Positions 22,283-33,394 of a stretch of DNA of 64,000 bases are shown here, piece after piece. Numbering within the stretch: the stretch's first letter is position 1; every line of letters starts with the position of its first letter. The notes beneath the pieces are model-generated. The model made no database searches and had not been told where the DNA came from. It saw only the letters and a program-made list of their open reading frames with translations. The position numbers and the translations under genes are program-made. Source of the DNA: Cycas panzhihuaensis (lineage: Eukaryota; Cycadophyta); assembly GCA_023213395.1 (NCBI GenBank), contig CM041465.1, positions 58,101,741-58,165,740 on the forward strand. The letters run 5' to 3'.

Positions 22283-23460
22283 AATATTCACTTGCAATTT
22301 TACAATTAAGTTTGAATCGTGCAAGCATTCAATTCTTCTCAGTAATTTTTGAGATTTTTTAATTTTATCGTCGTTATCTTTATTAGTCTTACTTTCTAGG
22401 AGGATTTGGTTGCCTTTTGGAAGTTTTGGCTTCCCTTGTAACCAAATTGCAATGCATTATTTGAAGGTCTCCACGGCCTACATTCATAGTAGTTAGCTAG
22501 AGCCAATGGCCATATTTTGTCTAGTTGTAGATTATTTGTCTTGTATCTAGTTGTTTGTCGTCATCCAAGACATTTGGACTACCTATGGCTAGTTCAATTT
22601 ACTTAGCTACGTGATTTTGAGTGCATGTAATTGAGCCAGATCCCCAACAACCAATCACTTGTCTTTATCTAGTTAATTGTTTCTAGCCAGCCAATTGATA
22701 TTCATTGAAACTAGCTATAGCAAGTTTATTTATTTGAGCAAGGTTAGGATTTAAGAAGCTTGGAAATGAAAAATGTGGTTTTGGTATTTCGAACCTAGAA
22801 ACAACAAAAGCTCAACACTTTGCTTTTAGAAAGATGTTTTTTTTCCTTTTATCTCTTAAAAATATACATTGTAAAAATAGACAGGCTCTAAAATCCATAA
22901 ATGTTATGCATTTTATAGCTTTCCCAATGTGTTGATCTTGTCATGACCTCTTTTGTGAGATATGCCCCAGAATGTACTTGCAACTATATGCAACAAATCA
23001 AGCACATGGGTACTTGGAATGGATAGGAAAGACTTAAGGAACAACTCTAGGAGGTGAAATGCTAAGAAAATAAAAAAAACATATTTAGGGAATGTTTGGA
23101 ATAGTTAGAATAGTTGTAGCACTAAAAAGTAACTCTCAATTAACAGTTGTAACACTACAGTGGAATGGGAATGGTTAGAAGGCGATGGAAATAGTTAGTT
23201 CAAAACAAAAACAATTAGTCTAGAATGGGAATGATTGGAAAGCAAAAGAGTATAGCTCTAATAGAAACGATATTGGCATTCTATAGACATTCAAATGTAT
23301 GGAATGACACCAATGGCTCAAGATGTATTAAGTTGTAATAGTCATTTATTATGAAAAGTTAAGAGACATATATTAATAGTTGTACCTTTTGGTCAAATGG
23401 TCACTCAAGTTGATTCATCAAGTTTTCAAATGTAAGAAGGAACTCAAGTTGATTTATTAA
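22283..23460. other. Unassigned AT-rich stretch
   Basis: No coding frame, LTR edge or RNA motif seen. A degenerate run of ctagtt-containing words occurs at 22490-22700, and a degenerate ggaatgg repeat at 23095-23240. Confidence 0.4.
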
Positions 23461-23650
23461 TGAGATTGAATCCTCTATAAGTACATTACAACTTGTACCA
23501 GACAAATGGCAACCGCTCAATGTGATCTTGCCGTTTGTCACTCGAAGAGAAAAAGGGGGAATGATACATGACTCTCATAAAGTGTCTTAGATATACTTTA
23601 CCTTTACAAAGTATTTTAGAAGTGTCTTAGATAGAACATTACTTCCAAAA
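23461..23650 (-). repeat. CO4 3' LTR
   Basis: 190 bp, homologous over its full length to 60176-60362. The minus-strand start is TTTTGGAAGTAATG (decayed TG) directly after a purine tract; the other end is TG at 23461. Confidence 0.8.
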
Positions 23651-23651
23651 C

Positions 23652-23661
23652 CCTCTCTTAA
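23652..23661 (-). other. CO4 polypurine tract
   Basis: Minus strand taagagaggg next to the LTR, matching the tract before the CO11 and CO5 3' LTRs. Confidence 0.65.
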
Positions 23662-23669
23662 TGTTTTAT

Positions 23670-24300
23670 CTATTTTGTTCCTAACCTATTTCTAAATAAG
23701 GAGAACTTGTATCTACTTAAAGGTTTAGTAAGAACATCAACAATTTGATTTTCTGAAGTACAATGCAGAAGTTCAATCTCTTTGTTTTGAACTTTTTCTC
23801 TGATGAAAAGATGATACACTTCTATATGTTTGGTCCTTGCATGCAATATTGAATTTTTTGTGATCTTGATTGTGCTCTGATTGTCATAGAACAACTGAGT
23901 ACATGATATTTGTTCTCCATACTCCTTCATAAACTACATTTACTGTTGATTTGTATTCTGCTTCTATTGAAGACAAAACCATTGTATGTTGCTTTTTGTT
24001 GCCCTAGGAAATTAAGGTTGTTCCTAGAAAGAAACAATATCCTGAAGTGGATTTTTTGTCCATTCTGTCTCCTGCCCAATCGAAATCACATAACCCTATC
24101 AACTGCATATTATTGTCTTTTACATATTCTAATCCAAGATTTATTGTTCCTTTCAAATACCATAGAATTCTCTTTGTAGCATTCCAATGAGGTATCTTTG
24201 GATTTTCCATGAACCTGGAAACCACTCCAATTGCGTAAGAAATGTCTGGTCCAGTGGTTGTAAGATAGATCAAGCTTCCAATCAATTGTTTGTATGTAGT
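23670..24300 (-). pseudogene. CO4 RNase H and RT connection
   Basis: On the minus strand, 24285-24004 carries MIGSLIYLTTTGPDISYAIG, VVSRFMENPKIPHWNATKRI and CDFDWAGDRMDKKSTSGYCF (RNase H Asp). After a frameshift, 23930-23670 carries LFYDNQSTIKI, HARTKHIEVYHLFIREKV and VDVLTKPL, the conserved end of copia RNase H. It stops just before the polypurine tract. Confidence 0.9.
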
Positions 24301-25260
24301 TGCATTAACAGGTTGTGCTTCCTATTCAATATTCAGCACGCAACCAATTTCCATGGGAGTGACAACACTGTTGCAATTTTCCATATTGAACTTTTGTAGA
24401 ACATTTTTGATATATTTAGATTGAGACAAGATAACAAAGTTGTTGTTTTTTCCAATCTCTATCCCAGATAATAATGCAACATTCCAAGGTCTGTCATTTT
24501 GAAAACTCTTTCAAACTACTTTTTGATGAGTGCACTTGAATCTACATCACTTCTTGTGATCAACATATCATCTACATACACTATTATAATGGAGACTAGT
24601 CCTTGATTAAACTTTACATACAAGCTATGATCTGACTCACACCTGTGAAAACCATTTTGGACAAGATATTTGTCCAGTGTGACTTACGAGGCCCTTGGTG
24701 CTTGCTTGAGTCCATATAACGCCTTTTTCAATTTGCAGGCCAAGTTCTCTTGCCCTAATTTGGTGTATCCTTCTGGTTGGTGCATGTAGACTTCTTTTTG
24801 GAGTTCTCCATTTAGAAAAGCACTCTTTACATCCATTTGATAAATTTTCCATCCTTTCTGAGTGGCTATTGCAATTACTATTCTCACAATGTTTAATTTG
24901 CCACCGGTGAGAATGTTTCTTCATAGTTGATTCATGCAATTTGTGTATAACCTTTTGCTACCAATCTTACTTTGTACTTCCCAATCTCTCCATTTGGTTT
25001 TTCTTTTACTCTATATACCCAATTGCAATTTACAATGGGTTTATCCTTAGGAGGTTCTACTAAATCCCAAGTTCATTCTTGTAAATGGCTTCCATTTCAG
25101 CGTCCATTGCCATTCTCCAAGCTTGGAATTTACTTACTTCCTCAAAAGTGCTTGGTTCAACAAATCAAATTAGTGCCTGTGGTTTTTGAGATCTTATCTT
25201 GTGTTTAAACACTTCTCCTTTTGTTTCTTCCAGAGTTTTAAAATACCACTTTGGTACCTT
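24301..25260 (-). pseudogene. CO4 reverse transcriptase
   Basis: Minus-strand blocks in order: P-K-W-Y-F-K-T-L-E-E near 25255, W-V-Y-R-V-K, R-L-V-A-K-G, IYQMDVKSAFLNGELQKEVY, MHQPEGYTKLGQEN and [15 protein letters not shown] (24887-24684). VYVDDMLI follows at about 24560-24585 with both catalytic aspartates intact, then F-x-M-T-D-L-G at 24490. Several frameshifts separate them. The N-terminus abuts the CO5 insertion at 25276. Confidence 0.9.
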
Positions 25261-25271
25261 TTTAAAGCTTT

Positions 25272-25276
25272 GTTCT
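25272..25276. repeat. CO5 target-site duplication, left copy (gttct)
   Basis: Identical to 58603-58607 on the far side of CO5, 33 kb away. Confidence 0.88.
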
Positions 25277-25490
25277 TATTAGAAAGTAATATTTTATCTT
25301 AAGACTCTTAGGGTAGTAGGTTCATTAGAGAAAGGGGGTAATGTTATTAAACCCTCATTACACTTAATGTAAATGGTTGGTTTTGATTAAACCTCAGAAC
25401 AGCTACACAATCTCATGTGTAAAAGGAGAGATTCCTCTCACAATCAATGATATACATTCTCTCTTTCAATTGTATTGTCTGAATTTAACA
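25277..25490 (+). repeat. CO5 5' LTR
   Basis: 214 bp, TATTAGAAAGTAAT (TG decayed to TA) to CTGAATTTAACA. About 12 substitutions and two small indels against the 3' copy. The TATA box kept in the 3' copy reads tgtaaaag here. Confidence 0.9.
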
Positions 25491-25504
25491 TGGTATCAAA
25501 GCAG
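25491..25504 (+). other. CO5 primer binding site
   Basis: tggtatcaaagcag follows the LTR CA; Met-tRNA type. Confidence 0.8.
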
Positions 25505-26174
25505 GCTCTCTGCTTATGAAGAATTAATTTTCTAGAAATCATGAGATCAAGCCATTTGAAGAAGCATTGAATCAAGGCCAGTTGAAGAAGGTCAAGATAC
25601 TCATCAAGCGTAAGCATCAGATAGAATTTTTTTTCTATGTATGGACTAGAGTACAAAATTGTACGGTCATATGGACTTCAAAAATTGAAGTTGTCAGAAT
25701 CGTACCAAACTTACCCAGATTGAGATCAGAGTCTCCTCGTCATTTCTTCCTTCTGCACTGATGTGATTCAAGGTTATTTTGAAGGCATTTCAACAAGATT
25801 TTTAGATGCACGGTTTTGGAGGCCATTTTCTTAAATTTCTTTAAAAAACTGCTGAAAATCCAGGTATCAAGCATTTCAATCCCTCTTTTAGACTAAAACG
25901 AAGAGATTGAATCGTGTTTGGCAGAAATTTTCTCAATTTTTTGTGGTTTTTTCTTCAAATTCCTTAAAACCCTAGGCGCACGAATTTGAAGTCTTTTTGT
26001 GTCATTTCTCTCAGTCTGGAAAGAATTTCTAAAAAATATTAGTAGATTCGGATACCTATTTGCAAGATCTACAAGTCGAGACCATTTTTTATTATATCCA
26101 TACACTTTTAGTTCCGTACGGAATTCCGTACAGTCGTACGACCCAGTCTCTGCCTTCAAAAATAAAATCTCTGT
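25505..26174 (+). other. CO5 leader
   Basis: Untranslated stretch of 0.67 kb between PBS and gag. It contains gtacggaattccgtac at about 26115-26130, a short perfect palindrome. No coding signal. Confidence 0.5.
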
Positions 26175-26784
26175 TTGATCATGGCCTCCTCTATTTTGGG
26201 ACTTAATGAAACTAATAAACTGACTGGAAACAACTATCAAGTCTGGAAGATCAAAATGGAAGCATTCCTACGAGTAAAAAATGCCTGGGAAATTGCTACT
26301 GGTGAAGAAGAAATGCCAAAAACTAAAGGTGATGCTCAAAAAACCTGGAAGGAAAGAAATAGCATTGGAATAATAACCTTAAAAATGTCAATTTCGTATC
26401 ATCTTCTTATATACATTGACAAATCCAATTCCTATTCACAAATTTGGAAAACCTTTGAAAATCTGTATGCTCAAAGGAACAAAGCCAAAATCATAACCTT
26501 GAAGGAGGAACTATTCAAGTTATCAATGAAGGAAACAGAAACAATAACTAATTTCATCCACAAAGTTACTTCAATTTGGAAAGATCTCTTGAGCATTAGT
26601 GATGACATTTCTGAAAAAGAAGTGGTAGAAATGGTAGTAGGGAAACTTCCAAAAAGCTTTGATGTGACCATCAAGACCCTAACTAATACTAGCATGATTG
26701 AAGGATTGACTCTTGATGAACTAATCGGAATGTTGCTTAGACAGGAACAAAGAAACAAGAGATACAAAGACAGTGCAAGGTTGG
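26175..26784 (+). pseudogene. gag: CO5 gag, first part
   Basis: Open from an ATG at 26175 (an equally good Met lies two codons on) for about 200 codons without a stop. N-terminus LNETNKLTGNNYQVWKIKME is the UBN2/DUF4219 opening. The capsid core follows: W-E-I-A-T-G, IWKTFENLYAQRNKAKII, LKEELFKLSMKETETITNFI, VEMVVGKLPKSFDVTIKTL and LTLDELIGMLLRQEQRNKRY. GY6 interrupts it at 26785; the last 20 or so codons of the open frame are GY6 LTR, not gag. One of the best-kept coding stretches here. Confidence 0.9.
26780..26784. repeat. GY6 target-site duplication, left copy (gttgg)
   Basis: Identical to 45483-45487. Confidence 0.87.
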
Positions 26785-27649
26785 CGTTAGGACATATTTT
26801 GACACACTGGGCTATGTGGATACCAGAGGTAGGTTGTGTAACCATTGAGGTGTAGGTACGGACCGTATGGAGATACGTATGATGCAAAAAAGGGAAGAAA
26901 TCAACATTCTGGGTATGTATGATAGGTGTGTACCTGAAAAGGTATGCAATACAGAATACATACCTTCTGCAATATGCAAGCAAACAGCAAGGGTACACAC
27001 GGTAGAACCTGATCAAAGGATACCTGGGATGACATCATTAGCACCCAAGGACGTATGGACGGACATACGGATGGGAAAATACAGTGATTACGAAAACTAA
27101 CAAGTGATTAACCAAGAGGTACACACATGGCTGAAAGGGTATGGTTATGGTAGGGAGTCATAACCCTTCAGCGAAAGGGTACAAAGAAGGCACATTTAAA
27201 GGAACCTACAAGGACCATTCTAGCGGTGAAAGCCAAGCATTCAAGACAAACAATGGTACGGTAGCTAGCATATATATCCAACAGTACAGAGCAGTATACA
27301 AGAGATGCATATTGTGATGCATACCTTCTGGGAATGTATGTGATAGCACTAGTGTATACGGATGGAATGTATAGGGAATACATTCCAGCACATGTTGTAT
27401 AAAGACTTATTGCTTAATAAAGGAAGAGTTACATGGAAAATGTTGATTCAATATGTTCTATGAGGATTGAATGATGGATATTTATTGTTTATTGTACTAC
27501 TATGTGTAATCTGTGACATTGTTGTATAGAATTATGAACAAATCTGTGATGATCTAGTGTATGAAGCATGTTGACTGTATCCTAGACTAGACTACCAGTG
27601 ATTCCTTGACAAGCGTACCTATCTCAATAGGGAGATACCTAAGTCAACA
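26785..27649 (+). repeat. GY6 5' LTR
   Basis: 865 bp, CGTTAGGACAT (TG decayed to CG) to CCTAAGTCAACA. Matches 36444-36793 followed by 44969-45482. It is rich in short palindromic words such as gtacgtatg and catacc. Confidence 0.9.
27398..27404 (+). promoter_or_regulatory. TATA-like box of GY6 LTR
   Basis: TATAAAG in gttgtataaagacttatt, conserved in the 3' LTR at about 45231-45237. Confidence 0.45.
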
Positions 27650-27650
27650 T

Positions 27651-27663
27651 TGGTCCCGTTGCC
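27651..27663 (+). other. GY6 primer binding site
   Basis: tggtcccgttgcc, one base after the LTR. It resembles TGGCGCCGTTGCC, the Asp-tRNA-complementary PBS known from Athila/Tat elements, with two mismatches. It is not the Met-tRNA type used by the copias here. Confidence 0.6.
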
Positions 27664-28022
27664 TACGTCCACTGAGGAGGGACTAGGGCCAGGAGTTTCA
27701 CAAGGGGGAGAATGTTCAAAGGACAAAGGGCCATGGCTGTCGTCATGATGGCAGGCTGTAACTAAGCCTTCGACAGCCAGGGGACCTTCTAATGCCACCT
27801 AAGAGGCCTTCGAAAGTGGGAGAGCCACAAAAAGATACTTCACCTGAGGGGAAAGAAACAAGCAGACATAGGGCGTCATGATGGTCAAAGGAGTCAAAAT
27901 TGAGAAGGGCAAAAAGATTAAGTTCACATAATAACGAGACTAAGGGATAGTCCATTGAAGAATCTAAGGCAAGTGGGGCCTAGACACCTCAGGAGCAAGG
28001 AGAGGGAAATAATGGTGAGCAA

Positions 28023-29705
28023 ATGGTATTAACACTTGCCCCAATCAAGTATGACCTTTCAAGCCTAGAGAAGGAAGAAAAACCAAAAGTGAATGAAGAA
28101 CATAAAGACACCCTAAGGAAAGAAGAGAATATACTTGTTGAGGATATCCCGAAGGATTTGAGTGATAACAAGAAAAAGGCGAAGGAAGGTCCCTCAGCAT
28201 ATTGGGAAAAAAAATTAACAAGGCAACTTTTTGAGGATTCGTCAAACAAGGGGTCTGAGCAATCATATATAGTGGTCACACCATTGACAGTACAAGTGCC
28301 AGGTGTGCCAGAGCTTATACACCTAAAGACGCCATTCAAGAATCCCCTATTTGGAAGGGATAGCATTGCAGTAAGCATTCCACATACACCACCTAAAGTG
28401 AAGGGTGGAGAAAAAGAAGTAGAATCCCTTGAGAAAGTAGAAGGAGAAGAATCACCACTGGGTGGGACATCAGTACAGTCACCCGAAATGGACGACTTCA
28501 GGGATTTTGGAAAATTGATCTTCAATGACACCTCAGACGCAACAGACCATGTATATTTGTTCCAAAACTTGATCGATGTAAAGAAAATCACAAATGAGAA
28601 CTAAATAAAAGCAAAATTTGCTTGCACAATGAAGGGAGTACCATTAGCATGGTACAAAGAGTTGAATAAGAAGGAAACATGGGCCAATATAAAGAAGTCC
28701 TTTGAGGAAAGGTTTTAGAAGTTCCACAACAACGAAGCTCTGGAAATTGCCTTAAGGGAAATAAAACAAAGACCAGGAGAATCAGTATTAACTTACATCA
28801 GCCGTATGAAAATCATTGCTGCCAATATGATCAACGAAACAGTGACACATCGCAACATGAAGAATTATTTTGTCAGAGGAATAAACGAAAAGTTGAGAAC
28901 TATGATGCATGCACATCCACTGAAATCATTCAAAAATGTCCAGGCACTGGCAATGGATTTTGAAGCAGAGATGGATGCCCAAGCCGGAGGGCACAATCCC
29001 CTTCTATTAAGATTACAAGAACAAATAAGGGAAATAAAGCAAAACCAGCATAACCAACCCTTCTATCAAGTGGGAATCTCAGAAGAAGAATCAGAAGTGG
29101 AAGCTCTGAGAAAGAAAATAGCAAGACTGAAGATAAAAAATAGCAAAGAAGAGGAAGTAGCAAAGAAAAAGAAGGACTGAGAGTTTAAAGTTGAAAAATG
29201 GTGCCATATCTGTGAAGAAAGTTCACACACGACCAAGGAATGTGAAATTAATCAGAAAAATAGTGCAATGCACCAAAGGGACAAATGGTACCACATATGT
29301 GATATGGATAATCACACAACAAAGGATTGTTTTTACAACCCTAGAGGAAGGTCTTATAGAGGACAAGGTAGGGGAAGAGGAGGCAACTCACCTTGGAATA
29401 TATATACAATGAGGAGTACACAAGAATCCTCGAAGAAGAAGCAACCAATGGGGAGATGTCTGATATGCCTACAGTTTGGACATTGGAAATCGGAATGCCC
29501 AACCAAACAGGAGTACGAACACAAACCGTTCATGTGCAACAATTGTGGACCAAGGGAGCATAGAACGGAAAATTGCAAAGGGAAAGCAAAGGCAACCAAT
29601 CTAATGACTATCATACCGAAGAATAGTAAAAATGTGAAACTACAAAAGAAGCAAAAAGAGAACACGGATGAAGGGTATCCAAACCGACAAACTGAGATAA
29701 ACTGA
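28023..29705 (+). pseudogene. gag: GY6 gag with capsid domain and four CCHC knuckles
   Basis: A charged N-terminal region (28023-28604) rich in Lys, Glu and Pro, then the capsid domain across a stop at 28602: A-C-T-M-K-G-V-P-L-A-W-Y-K-E-L, TWANIKKSFEERF, RPGESVLTYISRMKIIAANM. A coiled-coil-like Lys/Glu stretch ends at 29180. Four CCHC-type units follow: CHICEESSHTTKEC (about 29200), YHICDMDNHTTKDC (29290, first Cys lost), CLICLQFGHWKSEC (29461) and CNNCGPREHRTENC (29538). An Arg/Gly-rich linker separates units two and three. Frames change at 29180 and 29268. The start is the first in-frame ATG; translation may begin upstream. Confidence 0.85.
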
Positions 29706-30049
29706 TTCAAACAAGCGAAGCAAGTATTGAAAGAGTTAACCCAAACGGAGACTATGCTACCAATGGGAAAACCAAAAACTAAACATATGTATGTAAGAAA
29801 AAATAGACAAAAGGAGAAAGAGAGTACCGAAAGAACAAAAAACACAACCTCAAGTGGTCCAAATGGAAGAATTATTTAAGGGATTACTAGCAGAGGATAT
29901 TCCACAGATGTTGTTGTTGATAGAAAACTTGGTTAGACAATTGCAATTAACGATCCCCCTATGTCAATTAATAGATTAGACCAAAGGAAGAATACTATAG
30001 CAACAAGAAATTACCAAGAGTTTAAAGAAAGTGATGGCCATCCTTCGAC

Positions 30050-30373
30050 ATGGACCCAATGGTAACAATCATTGTATTGGGAGAAAAATTCTCAAGGGTA
30101 ATCGTGGATGGAGGAGCTGCCATGAATGTATTACCAACCTCCACATGGCAGAAGTTGGGAAGCCCAAAGTTAGAAGTAGCAACTTACTCACTGAAGTTAG
30201 CAAATAAATTGTTGGTACAATCCGTGGGGAAACTTGCCAACATCAAGGTGGATGTGGTAGGAATTGTTGTCATAATCGATTTCACGATTGTGGAAACAGA
30301 GAAGGGTGCAACACCCTATCCAACCTTACTGGGGAGACCTTGGTTATACAAAACGCAATGTCTCCAGAGTTAG
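30050..30373 (+). pseudogene. GY6 aspartic protease
   Basis: Intact frame of about 107 codons. SRVIVDGGAAMNVLPTSTW carries the active site as Asp-Gly-Gly, the form usual in Tat/Athila proteases. The end motif YPTLLGRPWLYKT precedes a stop at 30371-30373. By sequence alone it could fold. Confidence 0.88.
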
Positions 30374-30424
30374 AGAGACATAACCTTCACATTATCAGAT
30401 GGAGGAAATAAAGGAGTACTTCCA

Positions 30425-32035
30425 ATGCTGGGGAAGAATTCAATTGAAGTAATACCAGATGACGGTTCAAGCACGACCATTGTGAGTGAAGCAACAACAT
30501 CTTCGTTTGACGAAGGGAATCTATACCATACGGCCGAAGAACCAACCAAGATAATCAACCTCCAAGAGACAAAACCAACTTACTTCAAAGAAATTTACAA
30601 CTCTTCAAATGATGAAAATGGGATCAAATTTGTAGACAATTGGTTGCAAGATGCCTGTGAAGTTAATTCTCCTTCTCATAGATGTAATTTACTATCCAAA
30701 TATGTAACTACTGACATTAACGATAATTCAAATTCTTTCGAGTATATGGCAACTAACAATAGCATAGCAAATAATATGGAAACTAATAACAACCTAACCC
30801 TAGACCAAAACCCCCCTAGTATACCTTGTTTATTTCATAACTCTATAGTACCTAGTACTAATCCTAACCCCTCGTCTACCTTAGGCGTGGGTCCTAAGGT
30901 AGATTACCTATTCCCCTCCATATTACAACCCAAGGAAGGAAGCAGTAATCCTTCCTCATCCTCTTTAGAGGTATACCCACCCAGCAATGGGTCCCTTCCA
31001 AGAATTGGTGCCAAATCTGAGGAAATGGAGGAGGAACCGGCGGAAAATACCTCTAAAGACTCAAGTCTAGGCAGTAGGGTAATCATTCCTGAGGAGAGAA
31101 ACTCTGAAACTTACATTGGAGATTATGTTAAACCCTTTTATGGAGATAAACTATACAGAACTACCCATCTGACCCATTGCATAGAATGTTGGATAGAAGA
31201 AGAGAACTGGGACAAAAGTCAGTGGCAAAAGGATCTGATACTCACCTTGCGAGGAACAGCCTGGTGTTGGTACTTAGCCCACCAAGCTACCCTCCAGGGA
31301 TGGAAGGAATTACAAGCTGCATTTAGAATATGATTCGACCACCCTAAACAACTAAACATTCCATTATTTCATGTAGGGAAATGCCCTAACAAACATATTC
31401 GCAAATATAAACAAGAATGGACATCCTTAAGCATACTAAAGAAAACATGGTGCAATCTTTTTTACCACACCTTAGGACAAGTGGCAAGGGATTAGTTCTT
31501 AGGACAAGAACAGAACCTGGATGTAACTTGGGAAAACCTTCAAAAATCTTTCATAAAAACTTTTTCACATTTGTCAAAAGACAAGGATATCGATAAGGTA
31601 CTCAAGGGTATTAGGAGATTAAGTATGAATCTAGAGCAAGGAGCCATAACATCAGTACATAAGGAGAAGGAAGAATCAGAAGACGAAGAGAGAGAGGAAA
31701 TCCCTAGTTATCTTGCAGAGTTCACTGAAATCAATTTTGGGGAAAGGAAAATAGAAGATACCCCTACTCATAAGATAGGAGACAAGAAGGATATCGAAAC
31801 AACCAAGCTGAAAACAATAGGAATTAATGTAGGAAGTAAGAAGGAACCTAAAACAATACAGATTAGAGATTACTGGGATGACCAGACAATAGCAGAGGCC
31901 CAGCAACTGTTTGAAGAATTTCGAGACGTATTTGCGTGGTCATATAAGGATTTGAAGGGTATTCCCCCAGAGGTGGGAATGCATCACATCGACTTGATTG
32001 AAGGAGCCAAGCCGTTGAAATAAAGACCATATTGA
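30425..32035 (+). pseudogene. GY6 insert between protease and RT with second capsid-like domain
   Basis: Ser/Asn/Pro-rich low-complexity sequence (30425-31080) is followed by CIECWIEEENWDKSQWQKD, L-T-L-R-G-T-A-W-C-W-Y and LQGWKELQAAFRI (31165-31330). This is the L-x-G-x-A-x-x-W-Y ... W-x-x-L-x-x-x-F pattern of retrotransposon gag capsid domains. After a stop it goes on with H-I-R-K-Y-K-Q-E-W, and W-E-N-L-Q-K-S-F-I-K-T-F at 31530. The pre-RT linker (FRDVFAWSYKDLKGIPPEVG, 31918-31977) follows. Other gypsy elements go from protease to RT with only a short linker. Capsid identity is my reading of a pattern, not a profile match. Confidence 0.55.
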
Positions 32036-32806
32036 ATGAACCCCAAATATAAAGAAAAAGTAAAAGTAGAATTGGATAAATTGTTGGAGGCAGGATATAT
32101 TTATGAAATTGATTACAACAACCGGGTGAGCCCTGTAGTAGTGGTTCTAGAAAAGAATAGGAAGATATGGATCTGTGTGGATTACAGACAACTAAACAAG
32201 GTGACGAAGAAGGATCCCTTTTCGTTACCCTTTACAGAGGATATTTTGGAAGCTGTAGGAGGAAACGAGATATATTCCTTCATCGACGGATTTAGTGGAT
32301 ACAACCAAGTGCAGATCACTCTAGAAGATCAGGCGAAGACCACATTTGTAACAGAGTGGGGAACATATGCCTACAGAGTGATGCCATTCAGTCTTACAAA
32401 TGCTCTAGCCACATTCCAGAGAATAGTAATCAACATATTTCGTAGAATGATTGGTGAAAAAGTAGCAATATTTTTGGATGATTGGACATTATACGGATTT
32501 ATGAAAAATCATATGGAGAATCTTAGGGAAATGTTGCAAACATGTCAAGAAAATAAGCTATGTTTGAATCTGGAGAAGTGTACCTTTCTGGTACCATTTG
32601 GAAACCTATTGGGCCATATAGTGAGTAAGGAAGGATTGCTAATGGACCCAGCTAAGGTATCTACAATCCTACATTTTCTAATACCGCTCACGATGAGACA
32701 ATTGAAAGGATTCTTAGGACTAACCAGATATTATAGAAAATTCATTAGGGGGTACGCATGCATATCAGGACCCCTTGAGAAATTATTGAAGAAGGATGTT
32801 CAATAG
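32036..32806 (+). pseudogene. GY6 reverse transcriptase
   Basis: 256 codons without a stop: VKVELDKLLEAGYIYEI, VVVLEKNRKIWICVDYRQLN, SFIDGFSGYNQVQITLED (catalytic Asp), YRVMPFSLTNALATFQR and VAIFLDDWTLYG (catalytic Asp-Asp at about 32470). LCLNLEKCTFLVPFGNLLGH and LKGFLGLTRYYRKFIRGYA close it. FLDDW replaces the usual F/YMDDF. The three catalytic aspartates are kept. A stop follows at 32804. Confidence 0.92.
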
Positions 32807-33346
32807 GAATGGAATGAAGAACAACAACAGTCCTTCAAAGCATTGAAAAAGGCTATAATATCAACACCCATACTGCGATTTCCCAATTGGAAGAAAATCT
32901 TCCATGTGCACATTGATGCCTCACAGTACGCCATTGGATGCATCTTAGCACAACCAAGTGATAAAAAGGTGGATTATCCGATATACTTTGCAAGTTGGAA
33001 ACTTACAAAAGCATAACAGAATTACACCACAACGGAAAGAGCAGAACTCAGAATGGTGTACGTGTTGCAAAAATTCTCACATTACCTATTATCGAACCCA
33101 TTCCTATTCTTCGTTGACCATCAAGCACTCATATACCTAGTGAATAAACCAATAATGAGGGGATGGATTAGTAGGTGGCTAATGTTATTTCAAGAATTCT
33201 CATTTAAAATCATTGTGAAACTAGGGAAAGCTCATATTATACCCGATCAATTATCAAGGATTACAAATGGGGAAAAGGCTACAGGAGTGCCAGATGACTT
33301 TCTCAACGCAGCATTATTCAATGTAGAGGCAGTACCAACAGACTGA
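32807..33346 (+). pseudogene. GY6 RNase H
   Basis: W-N-E-E-Q-Q-Q-S-F-K-A-L-K-K-A, FHVHIDASQYAIGCILAQ (Asp), T-T-E-R-A-E-L (Glu), FFVDHQALIYLVNKP (Asp) and AHIIPDQLSR. Two in-frame stops and a frame change at about 33050. Confidence 0.88.
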
Positions 33347-33394
33347 TATGAGGGAATACCAGAGTACATAGCAACAAGGGAAGTACCGTCGAAG

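Noticed and set aside
26867-27391. Several short frames in the GY6 LTR
   Set aside because: Both strands give similar frames because the LTR is rich in near-palindromic words; no motif.
29354-29845. Minus-strand frame, Cys/Phe-rich, looking like a secreted or membrane protein
   Set aside because: Antisense to the GY6 zinc-knuckle region; the cysteines come from complementary codons.
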